DNA from: Streptomyces paradoxus
GTDB taxonomy: Bacteria > Actinomycetota > Actinomycetes > Streptomycetales > Streptomycetaceae
Length of the DNA stretch: 64,000 bases
Direction: 5' to 3'
NCBI RefSeq assembly: GCF_014202475.1
Contig: NZ_JACHGV010000016.1
Span: forward strand, 86,887 to 150,886
The notes under the pieces were generated by a model. The model did no database searches, was not told the DNA's origin, and saw only the letters and a list, made by a program, of their open reading frames with translations. A program made the position numbers and the translations under genes. Shown here one piece after another: positions 17,573 through 26,126 of the stretch (positions within the stretch are counted from its first letter, which is position 1; each line of letters starts with the position of its first letter).

Positions 17573-18895
17573 GTGAACCACTCCGCTCCTGAGCAGCCCG
17601 CCGACGTCGTCGCCCGCCTGCGTGCCACCTTCCGCACCGGACGGACCAAGCCGGCCGAGTGGCGCACGACCCAGTTGCGCCGGCTGCGCGACATGCTCAC
17701 CGAGAACGGCACGGACCTGGCCGCCGCCCTCCACGCCGACCTGGGCAAGAGCGCCACAGAAGCCTTCCGCACCGAGATCGACTTCACCGTCCGCGAGATC
17801 GACCACACCCTCGACCACCTCGCCGACTGGCTGCGCCGGGAGCCCGCCCCGGCCCCGGCGCACCTCGGCCCCGACGTGACGGTCTGGACGCAGTACGACC
17901 CCCTCGGCGTCGTCCTCGTCATCGCGCCCTGGAACTACCCGGCCCAGCTCCTCCTCGCCCCCGTGGTCGGCGCCCTGGCCGCCGGCAATGCGGTGATCGC
18001 CAAGCCGAGCGAGCTGGCCCCCGCCACGTCCGCCGCCCTGGCCCGGTTGCTGCCGGCGTACCTCGACACCGACGCGGTCGCCGTGGTGGAGGGCGGAGTC
18101 CCTGAGACCACGGCTCTGCTGGCCGAGCGTTTCGACCACATCTTCTACACCGGCAACGGCACGGTCGGCCGTATCGTGCTGCGCGCCGCCGCCGAGCACC
18201 TCACCCCGGTCACTCTCGAACTCGGCGGCAAGTCACCGGCGTTCGTCGACCGGGACACCGACCTGGCCGTCGTCGCGGACCGGCTGGCCCGCGGCAAGTT
18301 CCTCAACGCCGGACAGACGTGCGTCGCCCCCGACTACGTCCTGACCGATCCCGAGACCGCGGCGGCACTGGAGCCGCTGCTCGCGGACGCCGTCAAGGCG
18401 CTGTACGGCAGCGACCCGGCAGCTTCCGGCGAGTACGGGCGGATCATCAGCGAACGGCACTTCGACCGGCTCACCGGCCTGCTCGACTCCGGCCGCACCG
18501 TCGTGGGCGGCACGAGCGACCGCGCGGCGAAGTACCTCGCCCCCACCGTCCTGGCCGACGTCGCCCCCGACGCGCCCGTCATGCGCGAGGAGATCTTCGG
18601 CCCCATCCTCCCGATCGTCACGGTCCCCGGCCTCGACGAGGCGATCGACTTCATCAACGACCGGGACAAGCCGCTCGCCCTGTACGTCTTCACCGAGTCC
18701 GACGGGACACAGCGCCGGTTCGCCGCCGAGACCTCCTCGGGCGGCCTGGGCTACGGCCTGCCGCTCGCCCATCTCACCGTCTCCGACCTGCCGTTCGGCG
18801 GAGTGGGAGAGAGCGGCATGGGCAACTACCACGGCCGCTACTCCATCGAGACCTTCAGCCACCGCAAGGCACTCTTGGAGAAGCCGCTGCACTGA
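17573..18895 (+). CDS. Aldehyde dehydrogenase (class 3-like)
   Basis: GTG 17573 preceded by GCGAGG; 440 residues, the short class 3 length. Motifs: NAD-pocket APWNYPAQLLLAPVVGALAA, catalytic Glu in LELGGKSPAFVD, catalytic Cys in FLNAGQTCVAPDYVL, and EEIFGPILPIVTV. Oxidises aliphatic or aromatic aldehydes with NAD(P). The 187-base gap from the transporter shows no terminator, so linkage to that operon is possible but unproven. Confidence 0.9.
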   Translation: MNHSAPEQPADVVARLRATFRTGRTKPAEWRTTQLRRLRDMLTENGTDLAAALHADLGKSATEAFRTEIDFTVREIDHTLDHLADWLRREPAPAPAHLGPDVTVWTQYDPLGVVLVIAPWNYPAQLLLAPVVGALAAGNAVIAKPSELAPATSAALARLLPAYLDTDAVAVVEGGVPETTALLAERFDHIFYTGNGTVGRIVLRAAAEHLTPVTLELGGKSPAFVDRDTDLAVVADRLARGKFLNAGQTCVAPDYVLTDPETAAALEPLLADAVKALYGSDPAASGEYGRIISERHFDRLTGLLDSGRTVVGGTSDRAAKYLAPTVLADVAPDAPVMREEIFGPILPIVTVPGLDEAIDFINDRDKPLALYVFTESDGTQRRFAAETSSGGLGYGLPLAHLTVSDLPFGGVGESGMGNYHGRYSIETFSHRKALLEKPLH

Positions 18896-19012
18896 CGCCC
18901 GCAGCCGGGATCCGACGCGGTCTCAGCGGGGGGCGTTCGATGCTCGCCGTCGCTGACGTGCGTATGGGCGGCGCTCGGCCATCCGACCGCAGGGGTGTGG
19001 TCGACGGCGTCA

Positions 19013-20230
19013 TCAGCCCTCCGCCGCGCCCGTGCGCGGCTGCCGGAAGGGTCGCACCGCGCGGCGCGCTATGGCGAAACGGTGTGTCTCCGACGGGCCG
19101 TCGTAGATGCGGAACGGCCGTACCTCCCTGAACAGGCGGGCGAGCGGGGCGTCTTCGGCCGAGATGCCGAGCGCTCCGCAGATCTGCACCGCGCGGTCGA
19201 CCACTCGGTTCACCGCCTCCGCCACGAAGGTCTTGGACACGGAGGTGAGCTGCGAGGCGGCGGCGGATCCGGTGTCCAGTTCCCAAGCGGTGCGCAGGAT
19301 CAGGGCGCGGCTCGCTTCGATGTCGATCTCGGAGTCGGCCAGCATCTGCTGGACCATGCCGAGGTCTCCCAGCGCCGAGCCGAACGCCATCCGGCTCCCC
19401 GCGCGCTCCAGTGCGACGTCCTGGGCGCGGCGGGCGGCTCCCAGCCAGCGCATGCAGTGCGTCATCCGGGCGGGACCGAGCCGGACCTGGGCGCCGTCGA
19501 AGCCGTGGTCCACCGCCCCGAGCACCTGCTCCTCCCCCACCACGCACTCCTCGAAGACGATCTCGCTGTGCCCGGCGAAGAGCGACTCGTCCAGCGTCTC
19601 GATGGTCCGGACGAGGCGCATGCCGGGCGTGCCGGCGTCGACCAGGAACATGGTGGCGCCGCCCGGGTCGCCGGGGCTGCCGGAGGTGCGGGCCATGACG
19701 ATGGCGAAGCCGGCTCCCTCGGCGCCGGTGATGAACCACTTGCGGCCGTCGATGCGCCAGCCGCCGGGGACCCGGGTCGCGGTGGTGCGCAGGGAGCGGG
19801 GGTCGGCACCCGCCCCTGGAGCCGGTTCGGTCATGGCGAAGCAGGACCGTGTCGCGCCGGCGGCGAGCGGACGCAGATACCTCTGCTTCTGGTCTTCGGT
19901 GGCCACCTTCTCCAGCAGGTGCATGTTGCCCTCGTCCGGGGCGGCGCAGTTCAGCGCCAGCGGTCCGAGCAGGGAGTAGCCCGCCGCTTCGAACACCACC
20001 GCTTGCCCGCGCAGGTCGAGCCCGTGCCCGCCCCAGCGCGCCGGTACGTGCGGAGCGAACACACCCGCGTCACGGGCGGCCTTCTGCAGGGTTTCCCGCA
20101 GGGCCTCGGGGGCGTGGTGCACGGACCCGCCGCATTCGTGCTCGGCCGGGACGACCACCTCGCGCACGAACTCGGCTGTAGCGGTGGCCAGTTGAGCGGC
20201 AGTCGGATCGTGATCGAACTGGATGGGCAC
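19013..20230 (-). CDS. Acyl-CoA dehydrogenase
   Basis: ATG at 20230 with GGGAGGT upstream; 405 residues. Blocks: FAMTEPAPGAGADPRSLRTT (FAD/substrate loop), WRIDGRKWFITGAEGAGFAI and C-terminal ICGALGISAEDAPLARLFRE followed by YDGPSETHRFAIA, with the acidic residue region of long-branched-chain enzymes. It forms the alpha,beta double bond of an acyl-CoA with FAD. Divergent from the hydratase at 20368 and sharing the control element at 20281-20303. Confidence 0.92.
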   Translation of the reverse strand: MPIQFDHDPTAAQLATATAEFVREVVVPAEHECGGSVHHAPEALRETLQKAARDAGVFAPHVPARWGGHGLDLRGQAVVFEAAGYSLLGPLALNCAAPDEGNMHLLEKVATEDQKQRYLRPLAAGATRSCFAMTEPAPGAGADPRSLRTTATRVPGGWRIDGRKWFITGAEGAGFAIVMARTSGSPGDPGGATMFLVDAGTPGMRLVRTIETLDESLFAGHSEIVFEECVVGEEQVLGAVDHGFDGAQVRLGPARMTHCMRWLGAARRAQDVALERAGSRMAFGSALGDLGMVQQMLADSEIDIEASRALILRTAWELDTGSAAASQLTSVSKTFVAEAVNRVVDRAVQICGALGISAEDAPLARLFREVRPFRIYDGPSETHRFAIARRAVRPFRQPRTGAAEG

Positions 20231-20280
20231 GGGACCTCCCGCCGACGGGCGTACGGGTATCGGCTCCCGTCGCGTTCTAG

Positions 20281-20303
20281 AAACTGTATAGCGTCTTCAG
20301 TAT
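20281..20303. promoter_or_regulatory. Island operator, copy 1 (ACTG-N11-CAGT)
   Basis: ACTG (20283-20286) and CAGT (20298-20301) are separated by 11 bases, core TATAGCGTCTT. The reverse complement of the copy at 28705 shares about 15 of 19 core bases with it. It lies between the divergent acyl-CoA dehydrogenase and hydratase genes. Confidence 0.6.
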
Positions 20304-20367
20304 CTTGCCTGGAAGTACCTGGGACGGGAACCACCCGGCGACGGGGAAGACGACAGGAGAACCACGC

Positions 20368-21204
20368 ATGAGCCTCCCCGTGAGCACCGAGCCTGTCCGG
20401 ATCGTCCGCCACCCCGACCGGGTCGTCGAGCTGAGACTTGACGACCCGGGGCGGGGCAACGCCCTGGACCTGAGGACGGCCGAGCTGTTGCGGGAGACCG
20501 CGCGCGAGGTGGCCGCGGACCCCGGCGGTGCCGTGCTGCTGCGCTCAGCGGGCGGCAGCTTCTGCGTGGGCGGTGACCTGCGCGCCTTCGCCGGCCGCGG
20601 GGCCGGGACCGGCGCCTATGTCCATGCGGTGGCGAGTGCCGCGCACGCGGCGGTACAGGCTCTGTACGAGCTGCCGGTGCCCCTGGTGACCGCCGTGCGC
20701 GGCGCGGCCGCGGGTGGCGGGATCGGCCTGGCGCTGGTGGGCGACATCGTCCTGGCGGCCCGGTCCGCGCGGTTCCGGCTGGCGTACACGGCGATCGGGC
20801 TCACGCCCGACTGCGGGGCCTCGTGGTTCCTTCCACGCCTGGTGGGCCCTCGCAGGGCGGCGGACCTGATCCTCACCAATCGGGTCCTGACCGGTGACGA
20901 TGCCGAGCGGTGGGGCCTGGCCTCCCGCTCGGTGGAGGACGAGGAACTCGACGACGCGGCGCACCGGACCGCGGCCGGGCTGGCCGCCGGTGCCGGTGAC
21001 GCCCTGCGCGCCGCGAAGGAACTCCTGCGCGCCGGCACCGGCGACGCACTGCGCCGCCACCTCGCCGAGGAGGCGCGGCTGATCGCCGCTCTGGCGGACG
21101 GCCGCGAGGCGCGGGACCGCATGGCGTCCTTCCTCGCCGCGCGGGACCGCCCCAAGGCCGGCGGCGGCCGGGCCGAGGCCGGCGCATCAGAAAGTGTTTC
21201 TTGA
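20368..21204 (+). CDS. Enoyl-CoA hydratase/isomerase family protein
   Basis: ATG 20368 with AGGAGA 6 bases upstream; 278 residues. Crotonase fold markers: oxyanion-hole segments SFCVGGDLRAFAG and RGAAAGGGIGLALVGDIVLA, and TPDCGASWFLPRLVG, where Asp/Cys rather than the usual second Glu occupies the catalytic position, as in some isomerase/hydratase subfamilies. First gene of a tightly packed plus-strand run to 27999. Adds water to, or isomerises, an unsaturated acyl-CoA. Confidence 0.9.
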   Translation: MSLPVSTEPVRIVRHPDRVVELRLDDPGRGNALDLRTAELLRETAREVAADPGGAVLLRSAGGSFCVGGDLRAFAGRGAGTGAYVHAVASAAHAAVQALYELPVPLVTAVRGAAAGGGIGLALVGDIVLAARSARFRLAYTAIGLTPDCGASWFLPRLVGPRRAADLILTNRVLTGDDAERWGLASRSVEDEELDDAAHRTAAGLAAGAGDALRAAKELLRAGTGDALRRHLAEEARLIAALADGREARDRMASFLAARDRPKAGGGRAEAGASESVS

Positions 21205-21298
21205 GTCCCTCTTCACTAACAGGTCGGCCGGGGCGTACCCTCCGGGCAACACAGAACCGAGGAACCGGTCACCACAGAACCGGGGAAAAGGTGTGGCG

Positions 21299-21931
21299 AT
21301 GCAATCTGCTGCCGTGGGCCTTCCGGACGCTCCCGACGAGCCGGACAGCGAAGCCGTCGTCGACCTCGTCCTGCGGGGCATGTGGCGCGGCCGGCCGGAG
21401 TCCGAGCACCGCCCGCTGGTCGACGCCGGTCTTGCGATGGTGAAGGGCCCGGTGGTGCTGCCGACCGAGCGGGCCAAGGCCGCCGCCGCGCGCATCCTGC
21501 GGGTCCCGGCCGGCTCCGAGCAGGAGGAGCGGATCACCGCCGCTTACGAGGCGTTCCTGCCGGTCAACCGCAAGATCCGCGACGTATGCACGGCATGGCA
21601 GTGCCGCCCCGACGGCAGTGCGAACGACCACTCCGACGACACTTACGACGCCGAGGTGCGCGAGTCGCTGGAGGACGTGCACGAGGCCATCCAGCCCGTG
21701 CTGCGCAGGCTGGAGCGGGTGCTCGCGGGCAGCGGCCGGTACCTCACGGCCCTGGCGGAGGCCCTCGACCGATTCGACGACGGCGAGCCAGCGTGGCTGG
21801 CCTCGCCGCTGTGCGACTCGTACCACACGGTGTGGATGCGGCTGCACCAGGAGCTGCTGCTCGTCCTGGGGATCTCCCGGGCCGTGGACGAGGCCCTGGA
21901 AGAGGAGCTGGTCACGAGGAGCCGGGGGTGA
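21299..21931 (+). CDS. Partner protein of the PPDK-like enzyme (helical, MarR-like annotation in relatives)
   Basis: Start at ATG 21299 or the in-frame GTG at 21293, after GGGGAAAAGG; about 210 residues. The first 80 residues (VVDLVLRGMWRGRPESEHRP) could be a winged-helix-like region; the rest is helical, with YEAFLPVNRKIRDVCTAWQC and a SYHTVWMRLHQELLLVLG segment. I recall similar proteins beside PPDK-like genes in actinobacteria, some labelled MarR-like. It overlaps the next gene by 4 bases (GTGA), so a complex or shared function with it is likely. Function unknown. Confidence 0.7.
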   Translation: MQSAAVGLPDAPDEPDSEAVVDLVLRGMWRGRPESEHRPLVDAGLAMVKGPVVLPTERAKAAAARILRVPAGSEQEERITAAYEAFLPVNRKIRDVCTAWQCRPDGSANDHSDDTYDAEVRESLEDVHEAIQPVLRRLERVLAGSGRYLTALAEALDRFDDGEPAWLASPLCDSYHTVWMRLHQELLLVLGISRAVDEALEEELVTRSRG

Positions 21932-24537
21932 GCGTCGCCGACCGCGAGGCGGGCCCGCTCGCACCGTCCGGCGCTCCTCTCGCGCCCTCCGAGGCCCCCG
22001 GCCGGGTCCTGGTGCCTTACGGACAGGGCCGGATACGGGGCCTCGACGCCGAGGAGCTGGGCGCGCACGGCGCGGCGATGGACCGGCTGGTGGCCCTCGG
22101 ACTGCCGGTCGTGCCGGGACTCACCGTGCCCGCGGGCGTCTCCGCGTCGCTGTGCGAACCCGACACCGCCGAAGCCGCCGTCGTTCTGGTCGAGCAGCTC
22201 TCGGGGCGGCGGATCGGCGACAGGGGCCGGCCACTGCTGCTGCGTCTGTCGGCGAGCGCCCCGACCGAGATCGCGGGACTGCCGCCCGACCTGGCCTGTC
22301 TCGGCCTGACCCCGGGCAACGCCGACGAACTGTGCGCCGTCATCGGGCGCGCGGAGGCCCTGTACGAGGTGTGGGCCGCCACCTTGCGGATGACCGCCGA
22401 GTACGCCCTCGACGTACCCGGTTCGGTGCTCGACGACGCCCTCCTGGACACCCCCGAGCCGCGGGCGCGGGTCGAAGCACTGCTGTCCCTGGCGGCACGG
22501 CACGGCTCCCGGCCCGTTCCCGACGACCCGGCGCAGCAGCTGGCGCTGGCCGCCCGCGCTCTCCTCGCCCGATGGGACTCGCCGCGCGCGCGAAGATCCC
22601 GCCGGGCCCAACGCCTGCCCGCCGACCTGCCCCTCGCCCTGCACGTGCAGGCACTGCGCATCGGCCCGGCGGGCCGCTCGGGGTACGGCACGGCGGTCAG
22701 CCGCGATCCCGAGACCGGGCGGCTCTCCCCCCGGGGCTTCTTCTTCCGGGGAGTGCGCCGCAGCGCCCCGCCGCCGCACACCGGTGAGCCGCTGGACCGG
22801 CTCGCGGGCGGCACCGCGCTGCTGGAGCATTCCCTGCTCACCCTGGAGCGTCATCTGCGCGCGCCGGTGTCGGTCGACTTCGAGGTGCGCGACGACGAGA
22901 TCTCCCTGCTCGCCGCCTCGGCGCAACTCCGCCCGCCGCTCAGGACGGCGGTGTGTCTGGCCGCCGACCTGGCCAGGGACGGGGCGCTGGGCCGCGAGGA
23001 GGCCGTACGGCGGATCACCCCGGGGCAGGTGCAGGAACTGCTGCACCCCCAGCTGCGGCTGACCGGCGGGGAGGACCTCCTGGTGACGGGGCTGCCCGCG
23101 TCCCCGGGGGCGGCGACCGGTGTGGTGGTGCTGTCCAGTGAACGCGCCCTGGAAGTGGCCGCGGACGGTACGCGGGTCGTGCTCGTGGCCGCCGAGACGA
23201 CCCCGGCGGACGTCCCCGGGATGCTGGCCTCCGTCGCCGTGCTGACCGGGAGCGGCGGCATCGCCTCGCACGCCGCCGTGGTGGCGCGGGGCGCCGGCAA
23301 GCCCGCGGTGTGCGGCGCCGAGGGACTGCGCGTGGACCTGGCCGCCGGGACGGTCCGTTTCGGGGAGCGGGTGGTGCGCGAGGGCGACCCGGTCTCGCTG
23401 GACGGCCGCACCGGCGCCGTCTACGCGGGGGCCCTGAGCGTCAGTGTCGCCGGACCGCCACCCGAACTGTCCACCCTGCTGGAGTGGGCGGACGGCACGC
23501 GCCGGCTCGGCGTGCGGGTCAACGCCGACACGGCCGGCGAGGTGGACACCGCCCTCGCCCTGGGCGCGGAGGGAGTCGGGCTGTGCCGTACGGAACACCA
23601 GTTCCTCGGCGAGCGGCTGCCGCTGATCCGCCGGGTGCTCCTGGCCGCCGATCCCGCCGCCCGTGACGCAGCCCTGCTGGAGCTGGAGCGCGCCCAGCAC
23701 GAGGACTTCCGCGCGCTGCTGGCCGCGGTCGGGGACCGCCCGGTGACCGTGCGCCTGCTGGACGCCCCGCTGCACGAGTTCCTGCCCGCTCCCGGACACG
23801 CCCCGGACGCGGCCGAGGAGCAGCGGGCCGCGGCGCTGCGGGAGGCGAACCCGATGCTCGGGCTGCGCGGGGTGCGGCTGGCGCTGCTGCACGAGAGGCT
23901 CTACCCGGCGCAGGCCGAGGCGCTGTTCACCGCGTGGGCCGATGTCGCCGCCACGGGAGTCCGGCCGCGGCTGGAGGTGATGATCCCGCTCGTGAGCCTG
24001 CCGGAGGAACTCGCCGCCGCGGCCGCGTACGTGCGGGGTGCCGCCGACGCGGTCGCCGCCCGCACCGGGGTGGAGGTCCCGTACCGGCTCGGCACGATGA
24101 TCGAGACCCCGCGGGCCGCGCTGCTGGCCGGCGAACTCGCCGAGCACGCCGAGTTCTTCTCCTTCGGCACCAACGACCTCACCCAGCTCACGTACGGCTT
24201 CTCACGGGACGACGTCGAGCGCCAGGTGCTCGCCTCCTACCAGGAGCGCGGTTTCCTGACTGCCAGCCCGTTCGCCCGGCTCGACCCGCACGGGGTGGGT
24301 GCACTGGTCGCCCTGGCGGCCGAACGGGCGCGGAGCGTGCGGCCCGGCATCAAGCTGGGCGTATGCGGTGAGCACGGCGGGGACCCCGAGTCGATCGCCT
24401 TCTGTGACGACCTGGGCCTCGACTACGTCTCCTGCTCCGCGCACCGCGTGCCGGTGGCCCGGATGGCGGCCGCGCACAGTGCCCTGCGGCAGCGGCAGGA
24501 CGAGGAGCGGCACCACGAGAGCGGGAGCGCACGATGA
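21928..24537 (+). CDS. Pyruvate phosphate dikinase-like protein with degenerate ATP-binding half
   Basis: GTG 21928 overlaps the preceding stop. The 869 residues align in outline with full-length PPDK. The swivelling domain is intact (GLPASPGAATG, then TGSGGIASHAAVVARG with phospho-His448), as is the PEP/pyruvate barrel (LCRTEHQF 552-559, FGTNDLTQLTYGFSRDD, VCGEHGGDP with the catalytic Cys). The N-terminal nucleotide domain is eroded: the usual VRSG-type loop reads LLLRLSASAPTEIAG. It may take phosphate from PEP rather than ATP, or act with another ATP-binding protein. Located inside a beta-oxidation operon, so a simple gluconeogenic role is doubtful. Confidence 0.85.
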   Translation: MSVADREAGPLAPSGAPLAPSEAPGRVLVPYGQGRIRGLDAEELGAHGAAMDRLVALGLPVVPGLTVPAGVSASLCEPDTAEAAVVLVEQLSGRRIGDRGRPLLLRLSASAPTEIAGLPPDLACLGLTPGNADELCAVIGRAEALYEVWAATLRMTAEYALDVPGSVLDDALLDTPEPRARVEALLSLAARHGSRPVPDDPAQQLALAARALLARWDSPRARRSRRAQRLPADLPLALHVQALRIGPAGRSGYGTAVSRDPETGRLSPRGFFFRGVRRSAPPPHTGEPLDRLAGGTALLEHSLLTLERHLRAPVSVDFEVRDDEISLLAASAQLRPPLRTAVCLAADLARDGALGREEAVRRITPGQVQELLHPQLRLTGGEDLLVTGLPASPGAATGVVVLSSERALEVAADGTRVVLVAAETTPADVPGMLASVAVLTGSGGIASHAAVVARGAGKPAVCGAEGLRVDLAAGTVRFGERVVREGDPVSLDGRTGAVYAGALSVSVAGPPPELSTLLEWADGTRRLGVRVNADTAGEVDTALALGAEGVGLCRTEHQFLGERLPLIRRVLLAADPAARDAALLELERAQHEDFRALLAAVGDRPVTVRLLDAPLHEFLPAPGHAPDAAEEQRAAALREANPMLGLRGVRLALLHERLYPAQAEALFTAWADVAATGVRPRLEVMIPLVSLPEELAAAAAYVRGAADAVAARTGVEVPYRLGTMIETPRAALLAGELAEHAEFFSFGTNDLTQLTYGFSRDDVERQVLASYQERGFLTASPFARLDPHGVGALVALAAERARSVRPGIKLGVCGEHGGDPESIAFCDDLGLDYVSCSAHRVPVARMAAAHSALRQRQDEERHHESGSAR

Positions 24538-25652
24538 CGAGCACCGTGACCGACGGCGCGGCCTTGTCGGACGCCGAGCTGGACGACCTGCGCGAGACCG
24601 TGCGGTCGGTGTGCGCCGACGCCGGCGGCACCGCCGCGGTACGCCGGCTGGCCGAGGAGGCCCCCGGCATCGACGCCGGACTGTGGGACACCCTCGGCCG
24701 GCAGGTCGGCCTCGCGGCCCTCGGCCTGCCCGCGTCGGCGGGAGGCATCGGCGGCCTCGCCGAGATCGCCGTGGTCTGCGAGGAGCTGGGCAGAACACTG
24801 GCACCGGTACCGCTGCTGTCCTCCACGGTGCTGGCCGGGCAGGTGCTGGCCGGCTGCGGTACGGCCGACAAGGCGCTGGCCGGACTCGCCGAGGGCACCG
24901 TGCACGCCCTGGCGGTGGCCGCGCCCGACGGGAGGTGGCGGCCCGACGCCGTGCCGGTGGCCGTCTCCTGGAAGGGCGGTGGCCCGCTGCTGCACGGCAC
25001 CGCGCCGTTCGTCCTCGACGGCGCCGACGCAGAGGCGCTGGTGGTGGCCGCGGCTGGGGCCGACGGCGTGGACCTCTTCCTGGCCGACCCGCGCGAGCCG
25101 GGAGTCACGGTGCGCCGGGTGCCCACGCTGGACCTCAGCCGGGGTCAGGCGGTGGTCACCTTCTCCGGGGCGCGGGTGAAGGCGCTGACCGCCGGCGGCG
25201 AGGGAGCGGACATCGTCTCCCGCGCCCTGGACGTGGCCCTGATCGCCCTGGCCGCCGAGCAACTGGGCGGAGCGCAGGCCGCGTTGGACATGACGGTCGC
25301 CCATGTGCGCGACCGCACCCAGTTCGGCAGGGCGATCGGCGGCTTCCAGGCGGTCAAGCACGCCTGCGCCGACATGCTGCTCCAGGTCGAGGCCGCACGG
25401 TCGGCCGTGGTACGCGCGGTCCTGGCGGACGGCTCGCCGGAGGTGCTGGCCGAGGCGGCGGCGGTGGCGCAGGCGTGGTGCGGCGAGGCGTTCGTCTCCG
25501 TCGCCGCCGAGTGCGTGCAGTTCCACGGCGGGATGGGCTTCACCTGGGAGCACGACGCGCACCTGTACTTCAGGCGCGCCCAGTCCGACGCAGTCCTGCT
25601 GGGCGGCGCCGCACACCATCGGGAACGGCTGGCCGGGCTGCTGGGCTGGTGA
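24534..25652 (+). CDS. Acyl-CoA dehydrogenase (short, steroid/lipid type)
   Basis: ATG 24534 overlaps the PPDK-like stop by 4 bases; 372 residues. Motifs: VRDRTQFGRAIGGFQAVKHA and the C-terminal VQFHGGMGFTWEHDAHLYFR, the form seen in the smaller partner of actinobacterial steroid acyl-CoA dehydrogenases (FadE28/29 type). Those enzymes are often heterotetramers with only one active subunit type. The following DUF35 and thiolase genes suggest it makes an enoyl-CoA ahead of hydration and aldol cleavage. Confidence 0.9.
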   Translation: MTSTVTDGAALSDAELDDLRETVRSVCADAGGTAAVRRLAEEAPGIDAGLWDTLGRQVGLAALGLPASAGGIGGLAEIAVVCEELGRTLAPVPLLSSTVLAGQVLAGCGTADKALAGLAEGTVHALAVAAPDGRWRPDAVPVAVSWKGGGPLLHGTAPFVLDGADAEALVVAAAGADGVDLFLADPREPGVTVRRVPTLDLSRGQAVVTFSGARVKALTAGGEGADIVSRALDVALIALAAEQLGGAQAALDMTVAHVRDRTQFGRAIGGFQAVKHACADMLLQVEAARSAVVRAVLADGSPEVLAEAAAVAQAWCGEAFVSVAAECVQFHGGMGFTWEHDAHLYFRRAQSDAVLLGGAAHHRERLAGLLGW

Positions 25653-25670
25653 CGTGGAAGGCGGGACGGC

Positions 25671-26126
25671 ATGACCAGCAGACTCATCGACGAGTCCCTG
25701 TTCGACGGGGAGTCCGGCCGGGGGGACGGCGAGAGGCCCGGCGCCGGCGATCCACCGCGTCTCGTGGGCGCCCGCTGCTCCGCGTGCGGCACCGTCGTCT
25801 TCCCCCGGCAGGACTCCTGCCCCAGGTGTGCGGACGGCGCGATGTCCGTGCGGGTGCTGCCGGCGAGCGGGCGGGTGTGGTCGTGGACGCTCCAGGCGTT
25901 CCCGCCGAAGCCGCCGTACCGGACGCCGCCCGGCGGCCACCGCGCCTACCACGTGGGCTATGTGGACCTCGGTGAGGTACTGGTCGAGGCCCGGCTGGCG
26001 GTGCCCCGCGCGGAGATCCGGATCGGTCTGCCGGTTCGGCTCACCACCGTGACGGCGTACCAGGACGAGGACGGGACCGAGGTGCTGACCTTCGCGTTCG
26101 CACCGGACCGGGACGGCGGACGATGA
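25671..26126 (+). CDS. DUF35 zinc-ribbon/OB-fold protein
   Basis: ATG 25671; 151 residues. A zinc ribbon is clear (RCSACGTVVFPRQDSCPRC, CxxC-x9-CxxC) and is followed by an OB-fold (VWSWTLQAFPPKPPYRTP). DUF35 proteins are the non-catalytic partners of thiolase-fold enzymes; in steroid side-chain breakdown the DUF35 part of ChsH2 binds and activates the aldolase Ltp2. Here the hydratase (MaoC) domain of ChsH2 is absent. Overlaps the thiolase gene by 4 bases, which supports a stable complex. Confidence 0.85.
   Translation: MTSRLIDESLFDGESGRGDGERPGAGDPPRLVGARCSACGTVVFPRQDSCPRCADGAMSVRVLPASGRVWSWTLQAFPPKPPYRTPPGGHRAYHVGYVDLGEVLVEARLAVPRAEIRIGLPVRLTTVTAYQDEDGTEVLTFAFAPDRDGGR

Noticed and set aside
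21643..24147. A very long open frame on the minus strand opposite the PPDK-like gene
   Set aside because: It is antisense to a protein with clear catalytic motifs; long antisense frames are expected in high-GC DNA and its sequence is Gly/Arg/Gln-rich without domains.
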